Assembly: GCA_022266195.1 (NCBI GenBank)
Contig: WHVY01000001.1
Coordinates: 9,920,001 to 9,984,000 of the forward strand
Direction: 5' to 3'
Length of the DNA stretch: 64,000 nucleotides
DNA from: Tetranychus cinnabarinus
Lineage: Eukaryota; Arthropoda; Arachnida; Trombidiformes; Tetranychidae
Shown: piece by piece, positions 25,001 through 37,471 of the stretch
How the letters are laid out: every line of letters begins with the position of its first letter
How positions within the stretch are numbered: position 1 is the stretch's first letter
Notes under the pieces: model-generated
Told to the model about the DNA's origin: nothing
Databases searched by the model: none
Seen by the model: the letters and a program-made list of their open reading frames with translations, nothing else
Position numbers and translations under genes: made by a program

Positions 25001-27996
25001 GCGTGGTCGTTGTAACGACTTGCAAAATATTTCTTTCAACTCCCTGCGGAATTCCCTGTAAAATTCTCTATGAAATCCTCTAAAGTTGCACAATTTCTTG
25101 CGGAACTTATTGTTCACTTCCCTGCAGGATTCTATCCAGAAATTTCTCAACAACTTTGATGGTAGATAAACATTGATGATGAAAACTGAATAACCAAATT
25201 GAAACAGCTTTGTGTCAAACGAAGTTGATAGTTTATCAGAAAAGTAAGTTGTATCATTTGTCTTTGCTTTCTATTAATAGTTGCCTAAACAGCTAAAGCA
25301 ACAGCAATGCTTTTCTGCAATTGCCTTTGTGAAATTCAACTCTTGTTTTTAAAATTTCTGTAACAATTTGATAATTCCAGATTGAAAGAAACAAAGAAAC
25401 TAATTATAGATCTGTGTAAATAGCAATTTAACAGTTGGCTTGATACATTGCTTAGTCATTATTAATTGAAAAGAAATTTTGTTTCTATTTTGTTCAAGCT
25501 TCTTGCAGTTTGTTCCCATCATGGTTTATGCTGCTCATGAAAAATCATGAAATTTCATCATTTGGGGTGACACTATCATTGAGTCGATTCCTCCAAGAGT
25601 GAAGACGGAAATGAATGTTGGTGGAAGGAATGATCACCAGCATTCATTGCTGGTGGAGTTTGATGTTGATAACTGGAGTGATACTCGCAAGCTGCTTTTT
25701 GTTAAGTCGACAGGCCTAAGGAAACACGCTATGCCAGCAGTCGATACCCTTAGGTTCATCCTGTTAAGTGAGGTGTTCATTCGTAAACTAGTCCTGAACT
25801 TGTACAGCACTGTGTCAGCAGTAACTAGGAAACTTATGTGCGCTCCAAAACCGAAAATATTAATATAATACTTTTACAGTTCGAAGAATATTCATTATCA
25901 TTTATATCGACAGAATGGACAAGTTTCGAGCTTGAAATTGCCTTGATGCTCAACCGAAAATCATACACTCACTACATTGGCAAAGTTGAAATGAAATCTG
26001 TTCGGATTTGCTGGTAAAATCTCTTGATATTTGTTGAGTTTCTTGTAACTTTAGTCAAATACTGTATTTTGACTTGAAATTGGCTTGTCCATCGGTTATT
26101 TGCTCAATATATCAACTGGGAGTTTGATTTATCACTTCAACGATTCGTTAGTTTTACATTTATTCCAGTCAATGGATAAACAGGTGTATATTGTACTGGA
26201 CATGTGTTTAAGACACAATTTAGAGTCAATCGCTTGACTATGTCTATCATTGGATGTTCAGAGAGTATATCGTTAACAGAATCTTCTGAGAACCAAAAGT
26301 AATCAGTTTATCTACTTTGCAATAACAAATAAATATGTAATCAATTTACTTTCAATCACAATTTTATATCATTTCTCCTCCAGCCTGATATAGACTAACA
26401 TCTTGAAATATCATTCACTTGAAAGGATAATTTACTATTAGCAATACATTACAATCAATCTTGATAATGTAAAAATGTTATAATTATAGTAGAACTGGAA
26501 AAGTAATTTCAATGAGAAGAAGAAGAAAAAAACGAACTGAAACTGTTTCCATATTGATTAACTTTCAATGTGTGACTTGTACACATTCAACTCCCAGTTC
26601 AACTTTGAAAGGGAAAAATAACAACTCTGAAAATGGTGAAATTTGAATTGAAGTTTATGTTTTCTATTGAATTTAATCTTTCAGCTTTCAATGAAAAATA
26701 ATCAAAGTGAGATGTTAAAGAATCTGAAAAGAAATGATGAATTATCAAAAGATGAATAAAGGCAGAAAATCACAGGTTAGAAAACATTGAAATGAAAGAA
26801 GCAAATTGTCTGAATAAGTGTCGAATCAACAATTAATACTGAATGAGACTGGTTAAGTTAAAATGATCGTAAACAAGAGTCGAGGACAAAATTCATGATT
26901 ATTTGAGAGAAAAATTCGCGAGTTGAAACTGAATGAGAAAGAATCTGATGCTCTTTGTATCATTTCATATAATAAACAAACGATTAAACTGTCAACATGT
27001 GCAAGATTGATGGCCTTTGAATGAGAATTTGAACTTACTGAAAACTCGATTTACTCAATTTTCAACAATTAATGCCCCTTTTGGGCTTCAAAGGTCAGTG
27101 TTTATTGCATTAAGCAAACCAACAAATTGAAAGTTTAAACACGATTCTGAATGTAAAGCAAATTCAATGGAAAATCATTTGTTTCTTTAGTTTGTACAAC
27201 TCGAGTTTTTTCTTGAATTTTGACGATAAATTGATGAGCACATTGAATGATAACATTTGAGATTTACTTTTCAAAGATGATATTCAACGAAAAGCAAATG
27301 AAAACTGATTACAGTTGAAACACAATTTGCATTCAAATTGGCTGCATCTTTAATTACAAATGTAAATGACAGGGGAAAGTTGGAAACATTCAAATTGGAT
27401 GCAATAAAAAATATGCTTCGATTCAATCGTAATCAGTTGATTAAAAGAGTTAAAGGTTAATAACTTGCGTCCAAAAGTAAAGAGATGATTCAATTGATTC
27501 AATTTGATCATTTATTTGCAACATTATTACAATCACTATTCATATTAAATGTTTGTCGATGAGTTGCGATGAAACATTAACAACAAAACTGATGAACTGG
27601 AAATTTTGCCTTTTCTCGTTTCTCTTTTGGTCCAAATTTTTAATTTCAATTGGTCAACATTAACAATTGAAAGGGCAAGGATGAGGTAAGATGAAGGGAA
27701 TGGAAATGGAAGGAAAAATCCTTGAGATCTTTGAAGTATTACCATGATGGAGGTGAAAAATATCTAGTTTTTGTTTTACAAAAGAAGAGGTTAATTGGTG
27801 AAACGAAAAGTATCATTTGATGATTTTGTTTTTTTTTCATGTTCTGTTGTAACAATTTGATTGTTGAATATTGCTTGATATTTTGATGGATCATCAATGG
27901 TTTAATGTTGAACGATTTCAATGTTCATTTGGTTTTCCGGTTAATTGATTCAAATTATTTACTTTTCGTTCATTGAGTCCAATCAATCATTGCAGT
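22041..27996. other. Intergenic stretch upstream of the silk-like gene
   Basis: These 6 kb of AT-rich sequence separate two minus-strand genes. The part next to 22040 should hold the silk-like gene's promoter. A short degenerate repeat of CCCTGYRRRATTC type lies at about 25038-25135 and produces the REF/REFRREL pattern on the minus strand. A stretch at about 25590-25865 has visibly higher GC and an 89-codon open frame (+); it is described as a finding. I see nothing else I can support. Confidence 0.5.
25599..25868 (+). other. Compositionally distinct 89-codon open frame, unrecognised
   Basis: The frame starts at an ATG, contains balanced polar and hydrophobic residues (for example VEFDVDNWSDTRKLLFVKST) and ends at TAA. 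The surrounding 270 bp are richer in G and C than the flanks. I recognise no family, there is no clear splice or promoter context, and a minus-strand reading also yields nothing known. It may be a fragment of an old mobile element or a decayed gene. Confidence 0.2.
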
Positions 27997-29324
27997 TTAA
28001 ATATGTGAAGTGTAAACAGTTGATTGATCATTGATTATTGCCGGTGTTGTTGTTGTGGTTATTGATACTACTTGTGGACACATTAATTGGCATGTAGATG
28101 AGTTTGCTGGAGCAATGGTTGATTTAAGAGATGATCGATGAGAATGATTATGTTGCTGTTGTTGATGAGCGTGATGAGGGTTATGATGTTGCTGATGATA
28201 TTGTAGATGATTTGATGAGGATAATGAGGTATGTGAAGAGGCAGATGATGGGACAATTGTTGATGCAGAGGCGTGTGAGGCTGAGGTTGACGATGAGATT
28301 GACCTTAGACTGGTTGTTGGTTCACTGTTGAAGGGATCCATTGGAGTTGAATAAGAGACACTAATCCTTGAACCTTTTTGGTTACTCATTAAACTATCAT
28401 TGTTGCTTAATTTAGTTGCATTTGTACTGTTAAAGTTGTCATTAATACTATGATTAAAACCGTTTAGAGTCCTATTGTTGGCATTATTTTTGGTTAAACA
28501 AAGGTTGGCGTTAATTTCGGTTGAAGATTGTTTAGTCAATGATGAACTTTTACTGGTTGAATTGGATACCATTGTGTTGCCTGTTGATTGAGAGGCAAGT
28601 GAACCCTGGCCGGTTGAGTTCATCATTGTGATGGGAGTTATCATACTGGTTGGCGGATTGATTGAGCCTCTGTGAAGTGTGCTTTTACAGTGACAAGATT
28701 TAGTTACACCTTCACCATTGGAAGTAAACAATTGACGGATTTTAGGATAGAAACGGCAAAAACAAATGGATAAAAAAAGGCCCGTAACAATGGCCAAAGT
28801 GACCAAAGCCCAGGTCAATTCTTCTGCATTGTAATTATCTGGACAATCCGGACAAACTGTAGAAAATTTTGAAAAAAGAAGAAAAATGTTATGAAAAAAT
28901 CACTTTTTGTGGTCAACTTTGTTCAACATGAATTGATACAACATTGGGTAACATCTATTCAGACCACATGAAAAAGTAATTTCAGGTTTGAAGTAAACAT
29001 GGGATAAAAAATGATTATTACAAAAAGAGATTGATGAAGTTTATCAAGAAATGATGGGCTTGATAAAGTTGTGATACAAGGAGTGCTTGGAGTTGATCAA
29101 TTGTACAGGTAAGAAATGATATTAAGGGAAATGTATCGATAAAAATAAATGAATGGGATAAAAAGAGATGAACATGGGAAAAAGAAGAAAATAAAATATT
29201 GAAATAAAACAGATGAAATACCTTCTCGGTTACCTTTACCACCAATAACGGCTAATCCTTTACCATGAATAAAACCAAAGCCATCCAAAGCCAGGATAAT
29301 GTAAGATGATGATATAAATCTCAT
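27997..29324 (-). CDS. Putative single-pass membrane protein with CPDC motif and long Ser/Thr/His-rich tail
   Basis: Two exons join in phase 1: 29324-29234 (start ATG, hydrophobic N-terminus MRFISSSYIILALDGFGFIH) and 28856-27997, for 951 nt and 316 aa. A second phase-compatible donor 12 nt further into the intron would add four residues. After the probable signal sequence comes VCPDCPDNYNAEE, then a strong membrane segment (about 45-64, TWALVTLAIVTGLFLSICFC). A cytoplasmic tail of some 250 residues follows, rich in Ser, Thr, Asn, Gln and His (a His/Gln run near residues 255-280), ending VYTSHI. The order suggests a small type I receptor-like or adhesion protein with a disordered tail. I do not recognise the family. 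The true 5' end could include a further exon, because the first exon is short and follows an acceptor-like CAACAG. Confidence 0.5.
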
Positions 29325-32300
29325 GATAATCTGTTGAGTTGAATCTTTTGTTTTAGTCCAAATGTTTGCAAAACAAAAATGTCTTCATTCAAATTGTTGG
29401 GTCAATTGATGGTGTTTCGAGGTTCATTTTTTTCATCCTTTTTCGACTCATTTCAATGATAAGTTGATTTTTCACCCAAACTTCATTTCTTTTCATTATC
29501 CAAGTCAACATTTGATTGTTGGTCAACAAAATTGTAACAAATTTACATGGATAAACTTTTTGGTCAAGAGGAAACTTGTCAGTTCACAAGGTAAACATTT
29601 TCATTGTCATCATGTCTGAACATTGAAACACAAAAGATGAGAGCTTTTATTATCAACTGATGAGCTTTATTTTACGACTCTCATGTTAACTGACATTCAA
29701 TGTTTACTTGAACGTTTTGTTACCTGAGCACAAAGTAGAGGAATGAACAGAGTAGATCTAGTGTGTTAAAAAAGAGCGCATGATTGAGCAAAATGATGAT
29801 CATGATGATCATGATGATAATGTTGAAAGGGAGGAAAAGGATAAGATTTTATTTCTTGCTTTTTTTCAACTCCAATTTTTCCATCAAATTGTTACGATTT
29901 TTATTTTCCTTTCTTATCATCATTTCCCTTTTTGAGTCAACATTATTTAAGCAAACATTTGGAAACAAGGTAAGCATGATGATTGAGCATCATCATGATA
30001 ATGTAAAATGAGTAAAGGTAAAGAAAGTGTCAAATAATTTCTCGATTGTCAACCTTTTTCGCTCAAAAATTTCCATTCAAATGGCATGGAAATAGTGCAA
30101 AATAAATCATCTTGACTGAATATCTACCGACCATTTTAATTCAATTGATTAGTTGCACAGAAGTGTTTATTATTCTTTACTATAACAATCTGATCATTAG
30201 ATCCACAGATCATCCTGAAAATTGTCAAAAAAAGATTTGTCAGTACTTTTTATCACTGAAAACCTATCACCAAAAAACTGCGATTTAACCGCTAAGAGTT
30301 GGGACTTTGTGAGTTTTTGGGGGCATAAAAACTGAGTGCAATTGAAAATTTATTTGAGTCGGACGTTTGCGAAAAAACGAGGTCAAAGTTGAAACTTCGG
30401 CCTTTTTTCAATAATAAACCAGATTTTTTCATGAAACTCATTTTCCTGGTGTAACTTTTGCTAATCAACCAGAAAATGTAATTATTTTTAGTGAAAAATT
30501 CTTCGATTTTGTACAACAGACCATTTCTTATTTTCAATTAAATTGACCTCTTTCTGTGACCGTAAAAGTTAGAGATCTGAAACTCATTTTTTACCAATAA
30601 ATCTCATGGGCGAACATGTTGAGTCAGCCACTTTTTTCGAATTTAACAGTAACAATCAACGAGTTTTACGTTTAATTTTTTAACCAATCTTTTGCGTTGA
30701 AAAAGATATCTCTAAAATACAAAAGTACTGTCACCATGATAAGATGCACCAGACTATTCAACTAACTTTACCACCTAAATTTTACTTTCAAATCCGCCAC
30801 CAATACGCAAATCATCCCCATACCACATGCTATGAGGTCACTCGCAAGTGTTTCTGAGTCTTCTTTGCAATTGAACGATTATGAAGTCAACAGTACCAGT
30901 TGTATTTTCAGTTAAGTTTAGCCAGCATCTGATATCAATAAGAATAACACGAGGAAGTAGCTGCAGAAGTTCAAGAATAATTTTATTGCTTTGCCTTTTC
31001 TAATAAACAAATGTTTCAAATTTGGAAAATATTTTGCATATACGACAAAATGTGAAATATTACAGCCGGTTATGTACAATTGTTTCAGCAGCTGTGCTTG
31101 ATCTCGACTAAAGAAATTTGAAATCTCTAACATTTCAAGCGACGGATTATGAAAAGTGACATTTTCTAGCCTTTGTAAAAAGATGTCAATACCAGTCCTG
31201 GTGTGTTCAAATTGCGAGAAGTCTACCACTCCTGTACGCAACTAAAATCTAGACAAAATAGATTTCATATTGTATTGAAACATTGGGTCGGTCTTTTTAA
31301 TTGTGGCCTTTCTTCACGATTGGGCTAAACTTAAGAGACAGAACCCATTTCAATAGTTCAAATCTCTCGGTTCGATAAGCTTCATAGAGTATGGTACTAC
31401 CAACAGGACACACTGACGCCCAATCATCTAAATTGAAAATTTATGTGTTAATTGCTATTAACCGCATTGACTTGTAGCTTAACTGCTAAGTATTCAACAT
31501 TGCGGTGTCTTTTAAGGACCAAACTTTTCTACCTTTCACAAACTAATTATAAATAAAAAAATTATTTTTTTCAAAGTCTAACAAGAATACTCAAGTTATT
31601 TCTAGACTAAGTATTGTCTCGCCGCCTACAACTTGAAAAATACTCAACCCTTGCTTGAAACATGATCAAATAGTATCTAAGTTTAATTTTTTCACCATTT
31701 TCTAGTGAGTCTTTGAATGAAAATTTGAATAATCAGTTGAGTAGTTTTTATCCCTTAAACATTTGTGTAACTTCAACTTTTCAAATGTATTTTTTATTTC
31801 GTCTAGTTGAGAAATAACTTTAAAGTTCAATTATTTGTTGTTGAATTACAAGCTTAGCAACTAGACTGCATGGTAATAAAGTTGACAGTAAATCTTTTCA
31901 TTTTTAGCTCAATATGAATTTATCATGAAATTGAACTTTTTCCTTTTTTTTCTAATAATTGTAATAATGTACTTTTACACACAACAAAAGCTTTCAATGA
32001 TGAAAAGAAATGAACATTTTTTTCTTCTTCTAATCCTTTATTCTCTCTATACTCGACATCATCTTACAACAATAAGTTTTGAGAATTGAAAATGAAAGGC
32101 AAAAATAGCACAACCAGGAGAGACTGAAAGAGAAGGAAAAAAGTTGAAATTAAATTGTGAACTTATCTGACCATGAATAAATTGTTAAATTTTCATTCCT
32201 TATATTGGATAGTTTATTATTCATACAGCCAATACTCGATACAAAATAACGAAAGAAAACCTTTCACTTGAATAAACCCAAAAAAAGGTCTTGCCCTTCA

Positions 32301-34611
32301 CCAATCATATTATCAAGATTAAAGGTTAATGTAAAAATGTTTCCAAATTTATCCATTCGCTTGTATTAATTATTGAGTAAAATTCATCAAAATAATTCAT
32401 AACCATTTCCATCAAATCAAATGTAAACTTATAATCCTGACATTTGAGCAATTGTCTCATTTCCAGACTCCTCATTGAGCTTGAAAATTTCACTAGACTT
32501 TACAAGCATTGAAGTAACTCCAAGTCTTGAGTTGTCATTTTACTCTGGTCTATTCAGTACTTGGAGTGATATTGGCAAGTTTATTGAAAGATGAACAAAA
32601 TTTTCATGTGATAATGATGAGAGCGATGGAAATTTTGGAAAGTTTATTTTCTTGTTTATTCCTGTCTTTCAAATGTCATCAGTTATTGTTGAATTTTGCT
32701 GGAAAAATCAACAATAATCTGACTCTGATGTTTACCTTTCATCTTAATGTTACATGTTTATTGCCCTGAAGATCAATCTCATTGTAAAGTTTGTTCCCAT
32801 TAACAGGGAAGCTTCAACTGAAAGCTAACTCAACTCCCACTAATTTAGTAAAGTATCAAAGGCAATGATTTCAAATTTTCAGTCAATAACTATCATCAAT
32901 CTTTTTTGTCTTTTCATTGTTAATCAGAAGGAAAAAAATGTTTTTCTTGAAACGAAAAGAGAAAAGTAAAAAATATTTCAAACAATCACGATTATAATTG
33001 AACGTTTCTGTTCATCTTCAATTCAATTATCAACAATCGACTTATCCAGCTTAATACATTATACATCAATTGTAATGCTGTTATCATTTTCAATCAATTT
33101 TTTTGTGTCAAGAAAAAAGTTTCCCATTCCATGTCCAGTTTGTTATCCATTTCATCAGTAACTTTCTGCTTCAATAGATAATTGATAAACTTTGAGAAAA
33201 CACTTCAATCTGTAGATTCTGTAATCTTGAAAAATTGGCAGAAATGAGTAAAGAAGATGAAAAAGAGGGAAAAAACAAAAGGTCTTGCAGGGAAAAACAA
33301 ATGATGGAAAAGAGGAAAATGTTCATCTCATGTAATAACAGTATTCCTAGTAAATACAATGTACTTTTAGCCACTCACTGAGAGTAAACGGGTTATCAAA
33401 GAATCCATGATGAAAATTCAACTCTTTTTACCTTTTATTGTCTTCTTTTGTCAACCTTTTTCACTTTGAATCAGTTTGAACATGAATTTTGTCTAACAAG
33501 TGTCAAAGGATTGTGACATGAAAGGGAGTTTTTGGTGTGAATTTGAAGCACAATCTTTACAACCTTTTGATTATTAATTAATATTTCTCAGTAAAGTTCA
33601 ATTACATTCAATTGTTGGCTCATTCACTGTTGGAAGTTATTTTTGAGCAAAATTTTTCCAAATGAAATGCACCTTTTCAATCAGCTTTATGATGATATCA
33701 AGCCTGAAGGTTTGACAATTGAAGACAATTAGTTTAAACATTTTGTTTTTTCCCTTTCAAATGATTAAATGTTTTTCAATTTTCATGGAATCAATTGTTT
33801 CAAATTGAATATCAATTTTTGTTGAAAATTTCAACTGTAAATGGATGTTGAATGAAAACAAAAACAATGCAAATGTTTGGCTTTTCATTTCTGTCAAGGT
33901 TTATTAATACATCATTCAAGATGGAAAGCTGGTTGGAATGACTGAATTGATTTGATAAGATTAATGATTAACCATTGGCTCAACGTCAATGAGTTCAGTG
34001 AAATCTGTTAATGAACACCTTGTTTCTAGAGCTAAATATGACAGTGAACTTTTCTTGAAAGCTTTAATTTTAAAATGTATCTGAGAGTGAAAAATGATTC
34101 AATGGTTGGCTTTGCATATTCAAGTGAAACACTCAAGTGATGAAGATGATTTTTGACTGTTTTTCAATGTTAAATTGACAAGATATGCAATTGATTGTGA
34201 GTGGTGATTCAACGTAAAAATGAGATGGAAAAATAAGCTAAATCTGAAGCTTGAATTTGTTGAGACCCAAAGACTTAGCTGAGGGATCCACCTACGTTGA
34301 GTTAAGATTGGGAACACGAAGGAACCTTTTAAGGTAACAGTAAAGTGTAAATGAGTTTACAGTAAATTTACACCGAGAAAGCCATGAAAGATGATGTAAA
34401 TATGGGTAAATTTAAAGTGGAAGGCAAGATGAGCAGGAAAATGTGACTTGAAATCATTGGGAACATTTGACTCTTGTTTAGTGTTTTAACGTTTCTTTTT
34501 GTTGTTTTTATTTAATTTTGTCCGTCTGTTTAATTTTACACTTTAACTTGTCTTTAAATTTTCATCAATAATTTGATTCGCACCTTCAACAATTCAATTT
34601 CAATCATTAAA
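29325..34611. other. Intergenic stretch with gene relics
   Basis: This is AT-rich sequence between the membrane-protein gene (-) and the calponin-type gene (+). It contains an ATG/ATC microsatellite near 29792-29825 and 29976-30003 and the LRR-like relics near 30.9-31.4 kb, listed separately. Open frames at 29784-30011, 32527-32769, 33171-33374 and 34120-34317 are low-complexity or lack splice context. The last few hundred bases should hold the calponin-type gene's promoter and leader; I see no unmistakable TATA box. Confidence 0.5.
30918..31427 (-). pseudogene. Relic of a leucine-rich-repeat / F-box-like gene
   Basis: Two pieces lie in order on the minus strand. Piece one (31427-31297) follows an acceptor-like TTTAG and reads DWASVCPVGSTILYEAYRTE, then RFELLKWVLSLKFSPIVKKG, ending HN and TAA. 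Piece two (31241 to about 30970) reads LENVTFHNPSLEMLEISNFF and then QLLKQLYITGCNISHFVVYA plus YFPNLKHLFI, with the regular spacing of leucines and LxxLxI/N-type words of leucine-rich repeats. No start, no clear exon chain and no shared frame link them, so I read this as a broken or partial gene. F-box/LRR proteins form large families in some arthropods, which fits. A live gene with unusual splicing cannot be ruled out. Confidence 0.35.
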
Positions 34612-37471
34612 ATGGCCACTGCTCATACAGCTCCAGGACTTCATGTTGAAGTAGCTAAAGCTGTAAGTATTTTTCCTGATTTTGTTTTCTTCCTCCCTCT
34701 CTATTTACATCTTTTATTATTGATAGGGCAACATGAATAGTTTAAACTTGTTTATCGTCTAGAATGGTTATCTAATTTAATCATCATTAACATCACCCTA
34801 ATCAAGTAATATTTATAATGAGAGCAACTTGTAAGTCTCTTGAAGCTTTGGTTTAACTTTTGGGTTGTAATTTTGGGTTTCCTCGTAAGCTTAACATACA
34901 AATGTACAGTTTACACCTTTTGAATAAAACATGCTCTTGATTGGTATAAATTGCATTGATTATTGTTCAATTATTTGATGCTTGGTTTAGTTTGGTTAAT
35001 TGATTAACATTTTACAAAAGGTTGTTGCTAATTTGCAACCTAATTTCGCGGTTTGATCAGTATTTTTGTATCCTGGCCTCTTCTTCATCAAATACCTTTC
35101 TAATTGGCTCTCTTTCAATTTTGTTTTTTCTCTTTCTTTTCCTTTTCCCTTCGTCTTCTTCTTTGTCATCCTGTGTTCATCATTAGATGTTTGCCAAACG
35201 TAATCCTGAACTTGAGGAAAAGGTATTGAAATGGATTGGTGAAATTATTGGTGAAAAGGTTCCCAAATATCAAGGTACACCTTATGAAGAAGCCTTGGCA
35301 GATGGAGTTTTCTTGTGCAAGTAAGTCATCCTTTCATCACATTGCTTTCAACTGGTATCAATGCTGTCAATATGAAAGTGATTTGATGAAAATTAAATAA
35401 ACTTAACGTGTAAAAGGCTTAGCTTTGTGTTGTAGTTGATCGGGTGAAAGTAACTCCATTAGGTTGATGAGTTGATCTCTTTTGGGTTAACAGTGAAAAT
35501 TGAAAATTGAAAGTATTGAAAGTCTTGGTTTACCCAATAAATTTGATTGTTTAATCGCTATCAGGGTTAACATTTTAATCAATTTGGGTTGCTGTTTGTC
35601 ATTATTAAACCCACAACATTGGAGAAGCAAATAAGTGTTACAAATAGGAATAAAATAGAATCATTTATGGGACCAACTTATGTTTGGGTTTGAACCAGTC
35701 AATCAAAATGTTCAAGTAACCAGACAAGAGTTTGTTTTCAACACACAAACTGATTCACTTTGATCGTTAAATTATGTACATTTATATTAGTCAATGATTC
35801 TATCTTGTTTGTTGTCTTTCTCAGAGGATGATAAAATGATAAAGAGGAAGAAAAGGGATCAAATAGGAAGAAATATCATGAAATTTTAGTCTACAAATGA
35901 TAACAGGTCTGAACAAGGCAAATATTTTTTTTCCTTGATCGGTTAGAGGGGAAAATGATAAAGTGGAAGCTGAAGAGACTTATAAAGTCAAATTTTTGAG
36001 TCTCCTTCACTCATCATTTAGTCTCATCTTCATCTTTCAGCTTCATCTTGATTCAATCATGATTCTGTTTCTACTTCAAATGAACAAATTTAGATTCACT
36101 TGCGAGTCAACTTTGCTTTTGTCCTAATAAGTTTGTTATACATTTGTTGGTCTTGAACTGAAAGCAAAAAAATTTTGTTTTCACATGAAATATCATCATT
36201 TTTCATTCTCTTTTTTTTCTTATCCTCACTCCCATCATGATTTTTTCATGCTTTATTCATCCTTCTGTCCTTCATCATCGTTATTATTAAAACTTGAATG
36301 GACCTTGAGAAGGCAATGAAGGAGGTTTAAATTGTGTTAACATCAAGAACCTTTTGGATAAGTTAACCAATTTAATCGATAGATGCTTTTAATTCAGTCT
36401 TCTTCTTCTTCTTCTTCTTCTTCCTCTTCAACTTCATCACAAATCAATTCTATATTAATGCTATCATCTTATGTCATGTCTGCTCAGCTATTTTAGCTGT
36501 TAATAGGCAAAAAATAGCTAACCTTCGTTAGAGGATTATAAAAATTCTTGAAGCATTCTGAGACTTTTCAACTTGGAAATTATTAATTTCTACTCTTGAC
36601 AGTTCTTAGGTTAACCGTTTTCCTTTACAAACTTGTCACCTTTGCTTACTTTTCATCTCGATCTTCTTGGTAACACTAATGAAAGGGTTAATGTTGATTT
36701 TTCACTTTTTTCAATCACCCGCCATGTTAACGCTGTTATCCTTTTTGTTTTAAGCCTCTTCTTTCATTGGTAGATTTAAGCGGTAAACAAGCTTCTCTCT
36801 TATGTCATGTTAGTTTTATTATTTAAACTGTTTGCATATTATTTGTGAAATTGTTAATTATGTGATCCGATATTTAACTTTGTAAAATAAGATTGATGAG
36901 GAGTTGATCACCAGTAAAAAAAATCTTAATTAACCGGTATCCTGGTAAGTTTCTGTCAACCTTTGCTTTTCTTGGTTTACTTTTCTGTTTGTCGATGTTT
37001 AAGTTTTGTTTTTGTTTTTGTTTCATTCTGCTTATTAATGGAATCAATTGTGATTTATTTGTTATTACATTTTCAGGTTGATGGAAAAGTTGAATCCTGG
37101 TTCTGTAAGAAACATTGATTTGGAACCTAAACATGCTTTTAAGATGTTTGAAAATGTTGCCAAGTTTTTAAGAGCTGCTCAAAAATTTGGTGTACCAGAA
37201 GATGATCTCTTCCAAACTGTTGATCTGGTTGAAAAGAAAAATGTACCGCAAGTAACAGCCACGATCGTTGCTGTTGCTCGTGCTGTAAGTTCATATTATT
37301 TCGTTGAATTGACATTAGTTATTAACTGCTGTTTGAATCTTTTTTCAGTGTTGGCTTCATCCAGAATTCAAAGGACCTTACTTGACTGGAAAACCAGCTG
37401 AGCCTCAGCCAAGGCATTTTGATGAGAAACAATTGAAAGAAAGTGCTGCTCTTGGTTCGCTTGCATTATAA
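34612..37471 (+). CDS. Mp20: Calponin-homology muscle protein (transgelin / Mp20 type), short form
   Basis: Four coding exons: 34612-34662, 35187-35320, 37077-37284 and 37349-37471, totalling 516 nt and 171 aa, all with GT-AG introns and matching phases. The single calponin-homology domain (about residues 22-130) shows the family landmarks: KRNPELEEKVLKWIGEIIGE, the DGVFLCKLMEKLNPGSV turn, and FKMFENVAKFLRAAQKFGVP with DLFQTVDLVEKKNVPQVTAT. Proteins of this type bind F-actin in muscle. The domain is followed by HPEFKGPYLTGKPAEPQPRH and then a short tail ending at GSLAL. The calponin (CLIK-type) repeat that normally closes transgelin and Mp20 is absent, so the protein is shorter than the usual 180-200 residues. 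The 3' half of this gene is duplicated and decayed at 46.2-47.0 kb. Confidence 0.9.
36149..36338. repeat. Segment A of the local duplication (within calponin intron 2)
   Basis: This segment is nearly identical to 42939-43139, sharing long words such as TTGTTTTCACATGAAATATC, the CATGATTTTTTCATG palindrome and GACCTTGAGAAGGCAATGAA/GAACCTTGAGAAGGCAATGAA-type text up to ATTGTGTT. The second copy carries about 15 extra bases of TCATCG-type microsatellite. It lies immediately left of segment B (36350-42906), separated by about 11 bp. Confidence 0.9.
36400..36428. repeat. (TTC)n microsatellite
   Basis: A run of TCT/TTC triplets lies in calponin intron 2, inside the part of segment B that is missing from the decayed copy. 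Confidence 0.85.
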
